Positions 16,281-25,825 are shown, numbered from the stretch's first letter. The stretch is DNA of 64,000 nucleotides from Acrocarpospora macrocephala (GCF_009687865.1 NZ_BLAE01000012.1:64502-128501), one strand, 5' to 3'. Translations and numbers: made by a program. The notes: generated by a model not told the origin, from the sequence alone.

Positions 16281-17116
16281 TGTCACGCCACCATGACGCG
16301 CGCGAGCTGAAGGCCGAGGGCCTGCACCTGCGCTACGACCGCGAACTCGTCGTGCACGGCATCGACATCGAGATCCCGGCCGGGAAGATCACGGTGATCG
16401 TCGGAGCCAACGGCTCGGGCAAGTCCACCACCCTTCGCGGGCTCTCGCGGCTGCTCAAGCCCTCGTCCGGGTCGGTCACCCTCGACGGCCATGACATCCA
16501 CTCGATGCCCGCCAAGAAGCTGGCCCAGATGATCGGGCTGCTGCCGCAGCACCCGACCGCGCCGGACGGAATCACGGTGGCCGACCTGGTGAGCCGCGGT
16601 CGGCATCCCCACCACACCTGGATCCGGCGCCGGGACCATGACGACGACGCCGTGGTCGCGGCGGCGCTCCGGGCCACCTCGATGATCGAGTTCGCCGATC
16701 GGCCGGTCGACCAGCTCTCCGGCGGTCAGCGGCAGCGGGTGTGGATCGCGATGGCGCTCGCGCAGGATCCCGACATCCTCCTGCTCGACGAGCCGACCAC
16801 CTATCTCGACCTCACCCACCAGATCGAGCTGCTCGACCTGCTCACCGAACTCAACACGACCTACTCGACGACCGTCGTCATGGTGCTCCATGACCTCAAC
16901 CTCGCCGCGCGCTACGCCGACCATCTCCTCGTGATGGCCGCCGGGCGCGTCGCCGGCGAGGGGATGCCGCGCGACGTCCTGACGCCGGGGATGTTGTCCG
17001 CGGCGTTCGGGCTCGAATCACTCGTCATCGACGATCCGGCGACCTCCGCGCCCCTGATCGTCCCGATCGGCCGCTTCCACTGCCGTCCTCACCCCTCAAT
17101 CCAGGAGGCATCATGA
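16280..17116 (+). CDS. Siderophore ABC transporter ATP-binding protein
   Basis: This 278-residue ATPase of the FepC/FhuC type starts MSRHHDARELKAEGLHLRY. It has Walker A GANGSGKSTT, the segment PQHPTAPDGITVADLVSRGR typical of siderophore ATPases, signature LSGGQRQR, Walker B DILLLDEPTTYLDL and switch His in VLHDLNLAARY. The ATG overlaps the second permease stop. AGGAGG near its 3' end (17103-17108) serves the binding-protein gene. It energizes the FecCD pair. Confidence 0.95.
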   Translation: MSRHHDARELKAEGLHLRYDRELVVHGIDIEIPAGKITVIVGANGSGKSTTLRGLSRLLKPSSGSVTLDGHDIHSMPAKKLAQMIGLLPQHPTAPDGITVADLVSRGRHPHHTWIRRRDHDDDAVVAAALRATSMIEFADRPVDQLSGGQRQRVWIAMALAQDPDILLLDEPTTYLDLTHQIELLDLLTELNTTYSTTVVMVLHDLNLAARYADHLLVMAAGRVAGEGMPRDVLTPGMLSAAFGLESLVIDDPATSAPLIVPIGRFHCRPHPSIQEAS

Positions 17117-18129
17117 TGAAACCCTTTCGGCTGCTGGTGTTCGCTACCGGATTCGCCCTCGCGTTGAGCGCGTGCGGCGCCGAACCCGAGACGGCGGCGC
17201 CCGCGAGCGCGGCGCCCGCGACGTCCAGCGCGTTCCCTGTGTCGATCACCCACACCTTCGGCACGACCGAGATCGCCAAGCAGCCGGAGCGGGTCGTGAC
17301 GCTCGGCATCGGCAGCGAGGACGCCCTGCTCGCGCTGGGCGTCGTCCCGGTCGCGATCCCGTTCGCCACCTACGGCGCGGACGAGAAGGGCATGCGCCCC
17401 TGGATCAAGGACAAGCTCCAGCAGCTCGGCGCGGCGACGCCGACGATCCTGTCGAACTCCGAAGAGCCGCCGTACGAGGAGATCGTCAACGCCCGGCCGG
17501 ACCTCATCCTCGCCACCTACTCCGGCATCACCAAGGAGCAGTACGACACGCTGAGCAAGATCGCACCCACCGTCGGCTACCCGGGCGAAGCCTGGTCGAC
17601 GCCGTGGAAGGACATCGTGACGACCGCGGGCCTGGCGATCGGCAAGAAGGACGACGCCCAGAAGGTGCTCGACGGCATCGGCACGGCCGTCGCCGAAGCC
17701 GCCAAGGCGCACCCCGAACTGACCGGCAAGTCGGTGGCGTTCGTGTGGGATTCATCGGGAACGTTCTACGTGTACACGAAGGCGGACCCGCGGGTCGAGT
17801 TCGGGCTTGACCTCGGGCTCACGGACGCCCCCGCCGTTTCCGCGCTCGACAGCGACGAGAACCTGGTGACCTACACGCTCAGCTACGAGAAGCTCGACTC
17901 GCTGGAGAGCGACATCCTCGTCAACTTCGCGACCACCCAGGACGAGGCCGACACGTTCCTGCGTGCCGACTACGCGCAGGCAATGTCGCAGGTGAAGCGG
18001 GGCACCGTCGCCTCGATCGTCGGCGCGGAGCTCATCTCGGCGGTTTCGCCGCCGACGGCGCTCTCGCTCACGTGGGGTCTGGACGCCTATGTCTCCGCGC
18101 TCTCCGCGGCCGCGAAGAAGGCGGGCTGA
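17116..18129 (+). CDS. Siderophore-binding lipoprotein (FecB/FepB type)
   Basis: About 337 residues. Two adjacent ATGs are possible (17113 and 17116); the second has the better seven-base spacing from AGGAGG and overlaps the ATPase stop by one base. The signal peptide ends with the lipobox LALSACGAE, followed by a Pro/Ala-rich linker. The mature protein carries the helical-backbone binding-protein pattern: QPERVVTLGIGSEDALLALG, ARPDLILATYSGI and KIAPTVGYPG. It would capture the ferric chelate outside the membrane and dock to the FecCD pair. The serine hydrolase gene follows after four bases. Confidence 0.94.
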   Translation: MKPFRLLVFATGFALALSACGAEPETAAPASAAPATSSAFPVSITHTFGTTEIAKQPERVVTLGIGSEDALLALGVVPVAIPFATYGADEKGMRPWIKDKLQQLGAATPTILSNSEEPPYEEIVNARPDLILATYSGITKEQYDTLSKIAPTVGYPGEAWSTPWKDIVTTAGLAIGKKDDAQKVLDGIGTAVAEAAKAHPELTGKSVAFVWDSSGTFYVYTKADPRVEFGLDLGLTDAPAVSALDSDENLVTYTLSYEKLDSLESDILVNFATTQDEADTFLRADYAQAMSQVKRGTVASIVGAELISAVSPPTALSLTWGLDAYVSALSAAAKKAG

Positions 18130-18133
18130 CCTC

Positions 18134-19354
18134 ATGGCCTCAGTGATCGCCCCCCACGTCGCCGATGGCGGCGTGGTTGGAGCCCCCGACCTGATGAGGG
18201 GCACGCCCTCGCCCGCGCACCGGCTGGTCACGCTCGACAACTGGCGGCGTCCGCCGTTCAACCGGTGGAGTTTCCAGCACGTACGCGAGCTCATGCCGTC
18301 GGTGGCGATCTCCCGCGGCACCGGACCGGTGTGGGAGTTGCCCAGCAAGCCCGCCGACGTCCTGGGATCCGGGGCGGGTTCGGTGCGCGAGATCGTTGAC
18401 CGTACCTACACCGACGCGCTCGTCGTGCTGCGGGACGGGGAGATCATCGCGGAGGAGTACTACCAGGGCATGGACAGCGCGACGAAGCACCTGTGCATGT
18501 CAGTCAGCAAATCGCTCACGTCGACGTTGTTCGGGGCGGCTGTCGGCAAGGGGCTGATCGATCCCGAGGCGCTGGTCACCGACACGCTGCCGGAGCTTGG
18601 TGACACGAGTTACGCGGGGGCGCGGTGGCGGCACATGCTGGACATGCGTACCGGCACTGCGCGCCTGGGTGACGAGCTCTACGACCAGGAGCTGCAGATC
18701 ACCGGCTGGCAGCCGATCACCGACACCTCGCTGGTCCCGGACATCTGGCCGGTCTACACCGGCCTCCCGAACGTCAAAGAGCATGGCTCGGAGTACGACT
18801 ACCGCTCCTTCCTGACGTGCCTGCTCGGATGGGGAGCCGAACGAGCCGCCGGGATGCGCCACGGCGAGCTCTTCTCCGCTTGGCTGTGGTCGCTGCTCGG
18901 GGCCGAACACGAGGCCGAGATGACCGTCGACGGGCACGGAAACGCGCTCAGCGACGTCGGATTGTCGGCGACCCCGCGTGACCTGGCCCGCTTCGGAGAG
19001 CTGATGCGCCGGGGTGGCCTGTCCGGGACCGGGGAGCGTGTCGTTCCGGACTCGTGGGTACGCGACATCGTGACACCCGATCCGGACAGCATCGACGTGT
19101 TCGGCCAGCGCGGCCATTTCTATCTGCCACTGGATGGCGCCTACTACCGGAACCAGTGGTGGGTGGCCCGCGAAGGCACGCGAGGCGGCGTTTATTACGC
19201 CTCCGGCATCTACGGCCAAATGATCATGGTGCATGAACCGGCCCGGATGGTCGTGGTGAAGCACTCGACCTGGCCCGAACATTGGATCGACGAATTCGCC
19301 CAGGCGACAATCCAGGGATTCATCGCCCTCGGCGACCAACTCGCAGCGGAGTAA
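18134..19354 (+). CDS. Beta-lactamase-fold serine hydrolase, paralogue of 10780-12003
   Basis: This 406-residue protein starts MASVIAPHVADGG, four bases after the binding-protein stop. The active-site motif SVSK occurs in LCMSVSKSLTSTLFG, with a Tyr motif in SEYDYRSFLTCLLG. Long shared segments with the leftward hydrolase, including the FQHVREL region, CRLAT-like VDGHGNALSDVGLSATPRDL and YYRNQWWVA, show recent common origin. Lack of a signal peptide suggests a cytoplasmic role, acting on ligand imported by the adjacent transporter. Known siderophore hydrolases usually have other folds, so an ester- or amide-cleaving role is inference. Confidence 0.92.
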   Translation: MASVIAPHVADGGVVGAPDLMRGTPSPAHRLVTLDNWRRPPFNRWSFQHVRELMPSVAISRGTGPVWELPSKPADVLGSGAGSVREIVDRTYTDALVVLRDGEIIAEEYYQGMDSATKHLCMSVSKSLTSTLFGAAVGKGLIDPEALVTDTLPELGDTSYAGARWRHMLDMRTGTARLGDELYDQELQITGWQPITDTSLVPDIWPVYTGLPNVKEHGSEYDYRSFLTCLLGWGAERAAGMRHGELFSAWLWSLLGAEHEAEMTVDGHGNALSDVGLSATPRDLARFGELMRRGGLSGTGERVVPDSWVRDIVTPDPDSIDVFGQRGHFYLPLDGAYYRNQWWVAREGTRGGVYYASGIYGQMIMVHEPARMVVVKHSTWPEHWIDEFAQATIQGFIALGDQLAAE

Positions 19355-19362
19355 CCAGCGAA

Positions 19363-19397
19363 GGCCCAGACCTGCGGCAGATCCTCAGGCCTGGGCC
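19363..19397 (+). terminator. terminator of the siderophore-importer operon
   Basis: GGCCCAG-A-CCTG pairs with CAGG-C-CTGGGCC around an 11-base loop, beginning nine bases after the hydrolase stop, with GTTCTTGG downstream. The stem is strong but the T-run is short. Confidence 0.65.
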
Positions 19398-19508
19398 GTT
19401 CTTGGAAATCTCCGAGGAGTTCGCGTCGTTCCGCCCTGGAGAACCGGTGCCGGACGCGACCTCAGATGCTGCGATGACCGAGCCAGGCTGCAGTTCTATT
19501 GTCAGGAT

Positions 19509-21812
19509 ATGGATCTGCTGACTGCCGCGGCCTCGCTTGCCGGGGTCGCCGCGCTGGGGGTTGGCGCGTGGCAGCTTCGGGTGGCGGTGCTGGATCGTCG
19601 CGATGCCCGGCGTGTGCGCAGCGGACCAGGGCGTTCGCCGTCCGCCTATTCCACTGGCGCGCTTCCGGTCGCGGCGCCCTACGGTCGCCTTCCGGTCGAG
19701 GTTCTGGGCCGTGACGGTCTCAAGGCCGAGTTGAGGAGCGCGCTGAGGCGCGGCGGCAGGCGTACTCCCGATGCCTTGGTGCTGGCCGGGATGGGGGGTG
19801 TCGGTAAGTCGACGGTGGCGTTGTGGCTGGCTGCGGAGTTCCGTCGGCGTGGTCGGTCCGTATGGTGGGTGAACGTCGCGGATTCGGTGTCGTTGCGTGG
19901 CGGGATCGTGGAGATCCTTCGACGGCTGGACGCGCCCGAGTCGCTCCTGCGGGAGGTGAGTGATGCCGAGCCGACCGCGGCCGACCGGTTCTGGTTATTC
20001 CTGGCCGAGCGCCCGGCCGGGAGCCGCAAGGCCCTGCTGGTGTTCGACAACGCCGACGTGCCGGCTGTGCTGGCCGCCGACGGCAAGTCGACACCCGCGG
20101 ACGGCGCTGGTTGGGTACGGGGAGGCGGGAACGTCTTCACGCTGGTGACCACACGGGTGGGCGATCCCCAGGTCTGGGGAAGGGGCGTGCGGGTGGTGCC
20201 GCTGAAGGTTCTCGATGACGTCGCGGCGGCGGCGGTGCTTCGGGGAACCGCTCCGGACATCCCCGATCCGGACGGGCGGGAGGCGCTGGAGCTCGCCCGG
20301 CGTCTGGGTGGACTGCCCCTCGCGCTGCAGCTGGCGGCGGTGCATCTGACCTCTCCGTTCGCGCGGTGGCACACCTTCGCGGACTACCGGCGGGCGCTGG
20401 ACAGCGGTCAGGCGGGGGTCGCCGAATTGCCCACCGCGCGTTCCGACGCGCGGGCGACGGTCTCGCGAACCTGGGAGCTTTCGCTCGACGCGCTCGCCGA
20501 CCAAGGCGTGGAGCGGGCGCGGGAGATGCTCTACCTGCTGGCCTGCTTCGCGCCGACCACGCCGATCCCGATGGCCCTGCTCGGCCCGGCGGTGACGGAG
20601 AGCAGCCTGCGCGCTCTGGCCGAGCTAGCGTTGATCGAGGCAGTTCCGGTGCCGGGGGGTCTGCCCGACCTTACGCTCCATCCGGTGGTGGCCGACACCT
20701 GCCGGGCGCGGATGACGGAGGACACCTCGATTCCGGAGCTGGCCGTGGGGTTGGTCAGCGACGCTGCCGGGGCGCTGGATGTCGAACGTCCCGCGGACTG
20801 GCCGCAATGGGAGAGGCTGATCCCCCATGTGGAAGCGCTTCTCCTCTGGGCGGCCCCTCATCTGGGCGAACCGGCGCTGCTGCGCTTGTCGGACGCCGCG
20901 GGCAGCGCGGTCTACTCACTGTGGCTGATCGGGAACAAGGAGGGCGCGGGCGGTGCGGAGATGGCACGCGTCCGGCTCGCCGCGGTGTCCAGGCTCGGAA
21001 ACCGGCATCCCGAAGTGATCGAAGCCCGACACACTCTTGGTGTCACTATGGTCTCCCGAGGCCGCTTCCGCGAAGCCGAAGACCTGTTCCGCGCCACCCT
21101 TGAGGACCGGCGGAGCGTACTGGGCGATGCTGATCCGGGCACGCTCCTCACCAGAGATCAGCTCATTGGGGCGATCCTGGCTCAGGGCCGGTACGGCGAA
21201 GCCGAACAGATGTACCGCGACCTGATCGCCGACCAGGAGGCGTTCCTGGGTCCCGAACACAACGACACGTTGACGACCATCGTCGATCTCGCCTGGTCAG
21301 TGGGTGTGCAGGGCGATGCGGAAGAGGCCGCGAGCCTCTGCCGCCGAGCGCTGGAGATCGACCGCCGCGTCCTGGGCGAGGAACATCCCAGAACGCTCGA
21401 TGCCTGGGCGGATCTGGCCCACTGGACCAACGAAGGCGGCGCACACCAGGACGCCGAAGACATGGGCACCGAAGTCGTGGACGCCGTGTCTCGCGTACTG
21501 GGTGCCGAGCATCCGCTGACGCTGACCATCAGGGCGACCCTGGCCCGCACGCGCGCGGCACTGGGCCGCACAGCCGAGGCCGAAAGCATGCTCCGCGACG
21601 TCCTGGCCACCATGGAGCAGGTCCTCAGCGACTCCGACGCCCGGCTGCTCACCACCCGCCGCGATCTCGCCAACGTGCTCACCGCCCAGGGCCACTCCCA
21701 CCAGGCGGATCGAATCTATCGCCAGGTCCTCCACCTCCAGCAGCGATATCTCGGCCCAGCCCATCCCGAGACGCTCAAAACGGACCATCTGATAGCCCTC
21801 CATACGCGCTGA
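19509..21812 (+). CDS. STAND/NB-ARC ATPase with C-terminal tetratricopeptide repeats
   Basis: This 767-residue protein begins with a single hydrophobic helix (residues about 4-26), then a basic linker. The NB-ARC ATPase has P-loop GMGGVGKST at about 94-102, Walker B-like KALLVFDNAD, a sensor-like NVFTLVTTR and a GLPLALQLA motif. The C-terminal half (about 480-765) is tetratricopeptide repeats with recurring ATLEDRRSVLGDADPGTL and RALEIDRRVLGEEHPRTL units. STAND proteins sense a ligand through the repeats and oligomerize; some bacterial members act in phage defence. No effector domain is visible besides the membrane helix. It stands alone between a terminator and the next gene. Confidence 0.88.
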   Translation: MDLLTAAASLAGVAALGVGAWQLRVAVLDRRDARRVRSGPGRSPSAYSTGALPVAAPYGRLPVEVLGRDGLKAELRSALRRGGRRTPDALVLAGMGGVGKSTVALWLAAEFRRRGRSVWWVNVADSVSLRGGIVEILRRLDAPESLLREVSDAEPTAADRFWLFLAERPAGSRKALLVFDNADVPAVLAADGKSTPADGAGWVRGGGNVFTLVTTRVGDPQVWGRGVRVVPLKVLDDVAAAAVLRGTAPDIPDPDGREALELARRLGGLPLALQLAAVHLTSPFARWHTFADYRRALDSGQAGVAELPTARSDARATVSRTWELSLDALADQGVERAREMLYLLACFAPTTPIPMALLGPAVTESSLRALAELALIEAVPVPGGLPDLTLHPVVADTCRARMTEDTSIPELAVGLVSDAAGALDVERPADWPQWERLIPHVEALLLWAAPHLGEPALLRLSDAAGSAVYSLWLIGNKEGAGGAEMARVRLAAVSRLGNRHPEVIEARHTLGVTMVSRGRFREAEDLFRATLEDRRSVLGDADPGTLLTRDQLIGAILAQGRYGEAEQMYRDLIADQEAFLGPEHNDTLTTIVDLAWSVGVQGDAEEAASLCRRALEIDRRVLGEEHPRTLDAWADLAHWTNEGGAHQDAEDMGTEVVDAVSRVLGAEHPLTLTIRATLARTRAALGRTAEAESMLRDVLATMEQVLSDSDARLLTTRRDLANVLTAQGHSHQADRIYRQVLHLQQRYLGPAHPETLKTDHLIALHTR

Positions 21813-21912
21813 CCGCGATGTCTCTGTCTCACCGAGCCGCACCTCACGTCTCGTCCTACCCTTACGACAATCGGGCTCCCGGAAAATCGACGAAGCTGGA
21901 TAGGGTGCGTCA

Positions 21913-24081
21913 GTGAGTACGGAACGCCATCTGGCGGCTTGGTTGAAGGCCAAAGCTCCGGGCGAATTGCGGGCCCTCTTGGCTGGAGCCGGATACGTCA
22001 GCAATGGGGATATTTCGCCGCGTGATCTTGCTCGGCTGCTGCTTCAGTATCCGGTGGCGTTGAACGCTCTCAACTCCTGCACGCTTCCCGAGGTCGAGGC
22101 GCTGGCGGCGGTGGCCTGGCTGGCGGCGCGGCGGCACGGGGATCTGCCTAGCCATTACTGGCATGGCCATGATCCTGGGGATCGTGCGGTGCCGCGTGCC
22201 GATGTGGTCGGGCTGCTGGCCGGGTCCGAGCCCGGGGCGCGTGCGGATGCGGAGGCCGTGCTGGACGGGCTGGCCGGCAAGGTGCTGGTGCTTCCGCCGT
22301 ATGGCAAGTCGGTGGTCGTGCCGAACGCGGTGCACTTGCACCTGACCGATGCGGCGGGGCTGGGCCGGCAGGCGGGCGAGCTCATGAGCGCGCACTTCAA
22401 CGCGCCGGAGGTGCATCGGATCGCGGGTGCGCTTGGACTGGGCAAGGTGGGGACGCGTGAGGTCGCGCAGCGGAACGTGCTCGCGGTGCTGACCGACCAA
22501 GCTCGGGTGCGTGAACTGCTTGCCGAGGGGCCTGCTGCCGCGCAGGAGTGGCTGGCGAACATTGTCCGGAACGGCGCGCGGGTTCGGACTCATGTGTTCA
22601 AGACCGATGCCTACAGCGCCAAGTCCAGTTTCCGGGTTTCGGGCTCGGCTGACGCGAACACGGAGTGGCTGGCGGCGCGAGGGCTGCTGCTGCCGGCCGG
22701 GGCGCCCGAGGTGGCGGAGGTGCCGATCGAGGTGGCCACGGCGGTGCTCGGTGAACCGCGTGCCCGCTTTCATCCGCGGCCGCCCTCGCCGCCGCTGGAG
22801 CTGCCGGATATTTCCGGCGCTGATGGTTCCGCTCAGGCCGCCGCGCTCGCCGCCGTTTCCCAGATCGATCGGCTTATCGCCGCGTGCGCCGTCCAGCCTC
22901 CCTCCGTACGCAAGTCCGGTGGGCTCGCGGTGCGGGACACCAAACGCCTGGCCAAGACGCTCGGGCTGGCCGAGGAGATCACCCGGTTCTGGCTGGACCT
23001 GACGGTTCAGGCCGGTTTGCTTGGCGCGCACGCCGAGCCGGTTCCGCGGCCCAAGGGTCATCGCGGCAAGCTTCCGGAGCCGGTCGTGACGCTGCTGCCC
23101 ACCTCGGCGTACGACGAGTGGCGGACCGGGCGGACGGAGGAACGGCTGGTCAGGATCATCGTCGGGTGGGCGAGCGTGGACGCGATCTTCACCTACACAG
23201 CGGATCAGGACGGGCCGCCCGTGGCCCTCACCGAGCCGGACCATCCCTACGCGGTCGGCGTCCGGTATGCGGTGCTGGAAGCGCTTGGCGCGTTGCCTCC
23301 CGGGAAGGGCAGCGGCCAGGACGCTCTGCCTTACCTGGTCGCTCGCGCCACCTGGCACCGGCCCCATCACGCCGCCGACATGCCCGACATGATGGGATGC
23401 CTGACCGCGACCCTCCGGGAGGCCGAACTGCTCGGGGTCGTCGCGCGCGGCGCGCTGACCCAGCTGGGGCACGCCCTGCTCGACCTGCTCCGCGCGCCGG
23501 AAACCTCCGATCCGTCGACGGAAACGCTCGTCGCCGCCCTGGCCGACATGCTTCCGGCCCCGCAGGTCACCGCCTTCTTCCAGGCCGACCTGACCGCTGT
23601 CGTACGGGGAACGCCAGAGGCGGCGCTGGCCGACCTGCTGGACGGGATGGCGGCACGCGAGTCCGAAGGGCACGCCGTGGTCTGGCGGTTCAGCCCGGCG
23701 AGCGTACGCCACGCGCTCGACCTGGGTCATGACGCCACCGACCTGCTCGAACGCCTCGCCGCGGTCGCCGAAGCGCCCCTGCCGCAGCCCTTCGAATACC
23801 TGATCAAGGACGTCGGCCGGGTCCACGGACGGATGCGGGTGGTCCGCTCGGGCTGTTGCATCCGTTCCGACGACGAGACTCTCATCGACGAGCTCGCGGG
23901 CACGCGCGCGCTCCGGGCGCTGGGCCTGCGCAAGATCGCGCCCACCGTGCTGATCAGCTCGGTCGGCGAGGCGGAGACCCTCGCCGCCCTGCGCGCCGCC
24001 GGCCACACCCCGGTGCTCGAAGCCGAGACGGGCGCGACGGTGGTCGAACGAACCGCCACCCGCCGCGCCAACCTCTCGTGA
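21913..24081 (+). CDS. Helicase-associated-domain protein (XPB/Helicase_C_3-like)
   Basis: This 722-residue protein begins at a GTG (MSTERHLAAWLKAKAPGEL). TAGGGT ends six bases before that GTG, so the message may be leaderless. The N-terminal part has helical repeats. The C-terminal segment around residues 615-700 (PFEYLIKDVGRVHGRMRVV, RSDDETLIDELAGT, LRKIAPTVLISS) matches the helicase-associated C-terminal domain seen in actinobacterial XPB-like proteins. No Walker motifs are present, so it is not itself a helicase. It may act with a separate XPB helicase in DNA repair or transcription; that is inference. Confidence 0.85.
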   Translation: MSTERHLAAWLKAKAPGELRALLAGAGYVSNGDISPRDLARLLLQYPVALNALNSCTLPEVEALAAVAWLAARRHGDLPSHYWHGHDPGDRAVPRADVVGLLAGSEPGARADAEAVLDGLAGKVLVLPPYGKSVVVPNAVHLHLTDAAGLGRQAGELMSAHFNAPEVHRIAGALGLGKVGTREVAQRNVLAVLTDQARVRELLAEGPAAAQEWLANIVRNGARVRTHVFKTDAYSAKSSFRVSGSADANTEWLAARGLLLPAGAPEVAEVPIEVATAVLGEPRARFHPRPPSPPLELPDISGADGSAQAAALAAVSQIDRLIAACAVQPPSVRKSGGLAVRDTKRLAKTLGLAEEITRFWLDLTVQAGLLGAHAEPVPRPKGHRGKLPEPVVTLLPTSAYDEWRTGRTEERLVRIIVGWASVDAIFTYTADQDGPPVALTEPDHPYAVGVRYAVLEALGALPPGKGSGQDALPYLVARATWHRPHHAADMPDMMGCLTATLREAELLGVVARGALTQLGHALLDLLRAPETSDPSTETLVAALADMLPAPQVTAFFQADLTAVVRGTPEAALADLLDGMAARESEGHAVVWRFSPASVRHALDLGHDATDLLERLAAVAEAPLPQPFEYLIKDVGRVHGRMRVVRSGCCIRSDDETLIDELAGTRALRALGLRKIAPTVLISSVGEAETLAALRAAGHTPVLEAETGATVVERTATRRANLS

Positions 24082-24087
24082 CCGCGT

Positions 24088-24879
24088 CTACTGGGTGCGG
24101 TCACGGTTGAAGTTCTTCCTGGCCCAGAGGAATCCGACGATCGAGAGCCCGACGCACCAAGCGATGGCGATCACCGCGTTGTGGCCGATCGGGGTGCCCA
24201 TGAGCAGGCCGCGGAGCGTCTCGATGATGGGCGTGAAGGGCTGATATTCGGCGAACTGGCGTACGCCGTTGGGCATGGATTCGGTGGGCACGATCCCGCT
24301 GCCGACGAACGGAAGAATGATCAGCGGGAAGGGCGCGTTGCTGGCCGCGTCCAGGGTCTTGGCCGCGACGCCGAACGCCACGCCCAGCCAGGTGAGCGCG
24401 AAGGTGGCCAAGGCCAGGAGACCGATCGCCATGATCCACTCGCCGATTCCCGCGGTCGGCCGGAAGCCCATCAGGAGTGCCACCCCGAAGATCAGCGCCA
24501 TGCTGGTCAAGGTCTGCATCATGCTGGAGACGACGCGCGCGATCAGGATCGAGGGGCGGAAGATCGCCATGGTACGGAATCGGGCGATGATCCCCTCGGT
24601 CATGTCGACGTTGACCGACGAGGACGTGCCGAGGGATCCGGTGGCGGCGGTCATCACGACCAGACCGGGCACGATGTAGTCGACGTAGCTGGTGCTGCCG
24701 TTCCCCAGGTTGGCGACGGACGTGCCCAGGGCGCCGCCGAAGACGTACACGAAAAGCAGCAGGAAGAGGAGCGGGAAGCCGACGATGAAGATGACGGACG
24801 TCGGGTAGCGCAGGATCTTCTTGAGATCGCGGCGCAGCATCGTGATCGAATCGGTTACCGCGTAGGACCTGGTGCTCAT
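24088..24879 (-). CDS. ABC-2 type transporter permease (DrrB-like)
   Basis: This 263-residue protein has six hydrophobic helices and an ABC-2 membrane pattern: LKKILRYPTSVIFIVGFPLL near the N-terminus, MTEGIIARFRTMAIFRPSIL in the middle and a conserved PFTPIIETLRGLLMG near the C-terminus. DrrB-type permeases pair with DrrA ATPases to export hydrophobic compounds such as drugs or lipids. The ATG overlaps the stop of the ATPase gene as ATGA. The 3' end lies six bases from the convergent helicase-associated gene. Confidence 0.93.
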   Translation of the reverse strand: MSTRSYAVTDSITMLRRDLKKILRYPTSVIFIVGFPLLFLLLFVYVFGGALGTSVANLGNGSTSYVDYIVPGLVVMTAATGSLGTSSSVNVDMTEGIIARFRTMAIFRPSILIARVVSSMMQTLTSMALIFGVALLMGFRPTAGIGEWIMAIGLLALATFALTWLGVAFGVAAKTLDAASNAPFPLIILPFVGSGIVPTESMPNGVRQFAEYQPFTPIIETLRGLLMGTPIGHNAVIAIAWCVGLSIVGFLWARKNFNRDRTQ

Positions 24880-25808
24880 GCCGAGGCCTTCCTTTCCATA
24901 TTTCCGGTCAGGGCCAGGAACACATCGTCGAGATCGGGGGTGTGCAGGGAGAGGTTCTCGACGGCGACCGAGGCGCTGTCGAGCTGGTTGAGCACCGACC
25001 GCAGCGTCGCGACGGCGCCGTCGCTGGGGACGTGCAAGCTGAGGTCGTCGTCATGGCGGGTCACCTGGCCCAGGACGCGGGCGGCGGCGTCCATGGCGGC
25101 GACGTCGGCGAAGCGCAGGGCGATGCTGCCGCCCGGCACGCGGCGCTTGAGTTCCTCGGCGGTGCCTTCGGCGACGAGCCTGCCGTGGTCGAGGACCGCG
25201 ATCCGGTCGGCGAGGTGGTCGGCTTCCTCCAGGTACTGGGTGGTGAGGAAGATCGTGACCCCGTCGGCGACGAGATCGCGGATGAGCTGCCACATCCCCC
25301 GGCGGCTGCGCGGGTCCAGACCGGTGGTGGGCTCGTCGAGGAAGATGACGCGGGGCGAGCCGACCAGGGTCATGGCCAGGTCCAACCGGCGGCGCATCCC
25401 GCCCGAATAGGTGATGACCGGCTTCTTCGCCGCCTCCACCAGGTCGAGCCGCTCCAGCAGCTCGGCCGCGCGCCGCCGTCCGTGACGCCGCTCCAGATGC
25501 CACAGGTCGGCCATGAGCAGGAGGTTCTCCTCACCGTTGAGGAGCGTTTCGACGGCCGAGAACTGGCCGGTGACGCCGATCATGGCGCGGACCGCGTCGG
25601 GCTCGCGGGCCAGGTCGTGCCCGCCGACGGTCAGCTGACCGCCGTCGGCCTTGATGAGCGTGGTGAGGATCTTGACTGCGGTGGTCTTGCCCGCGCCGTT
25701 GGGCCCGAGCAGGGAGAAGATCGTCCCTTCCGCGATGTCCAGGTCGATGCCGTCGAGCACGACGTGGTCTCCGTAAGACTTTCTCAACCCTCTGGCGGTG
25801 ATGGCCAT
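24876..25808 (-). CDS. ABC exporter ATP-binding protein (DrrA-like)
   Basis: This 310-residue protein starts MAITARGLRKSYGDHVVLD with GGGAGGG upstream. It has Walker A GPNGAGKTT, signature YSGGMRRRLDLAM, Walker B VIFLDEPTTGLD and the DrrA-type C-terminal extension ending LDDVFLALTG. It lies divergent to a TetR-family gene. The predicted start of transcription coincides with the first of three CTTGNACAnTGTnCAAG palindromes, so the exporter is probably repressed by that regulator. Reading further upstream to 26003 would cross all three operators and is rejected. Confidence 0.94.
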   Translation of the reverse strand: MAITARGLRKSYGDHVVLDGIDLDIAEGTIFSLLGPNGAGKTTAVKILTTLIKADGGQLTVGGHDLAREPDAVRAMIGVTGQFSAVETLLNGEENLLLMADLWHLERRHGRRRAAELLERLDLVEAAKKPVITYSGGMRRRLDLAMTLVGSPRVIFLDEPTTGLDPRSRRGMWQLIRDLVADGVTIFLTTQYLEEADHLADRIAVLDHGRLVAEGTAEELKRRVPGGSIALRFADVAAMDAAARVLGQVTRHDDDLSLHVPSDGAVATLRSVLNQLDSASVAVENLSLHTPDLDDVFLALTGNMERKASA

Positions 25809-25825
25809 CTGCCCTCCCAAGAAGA

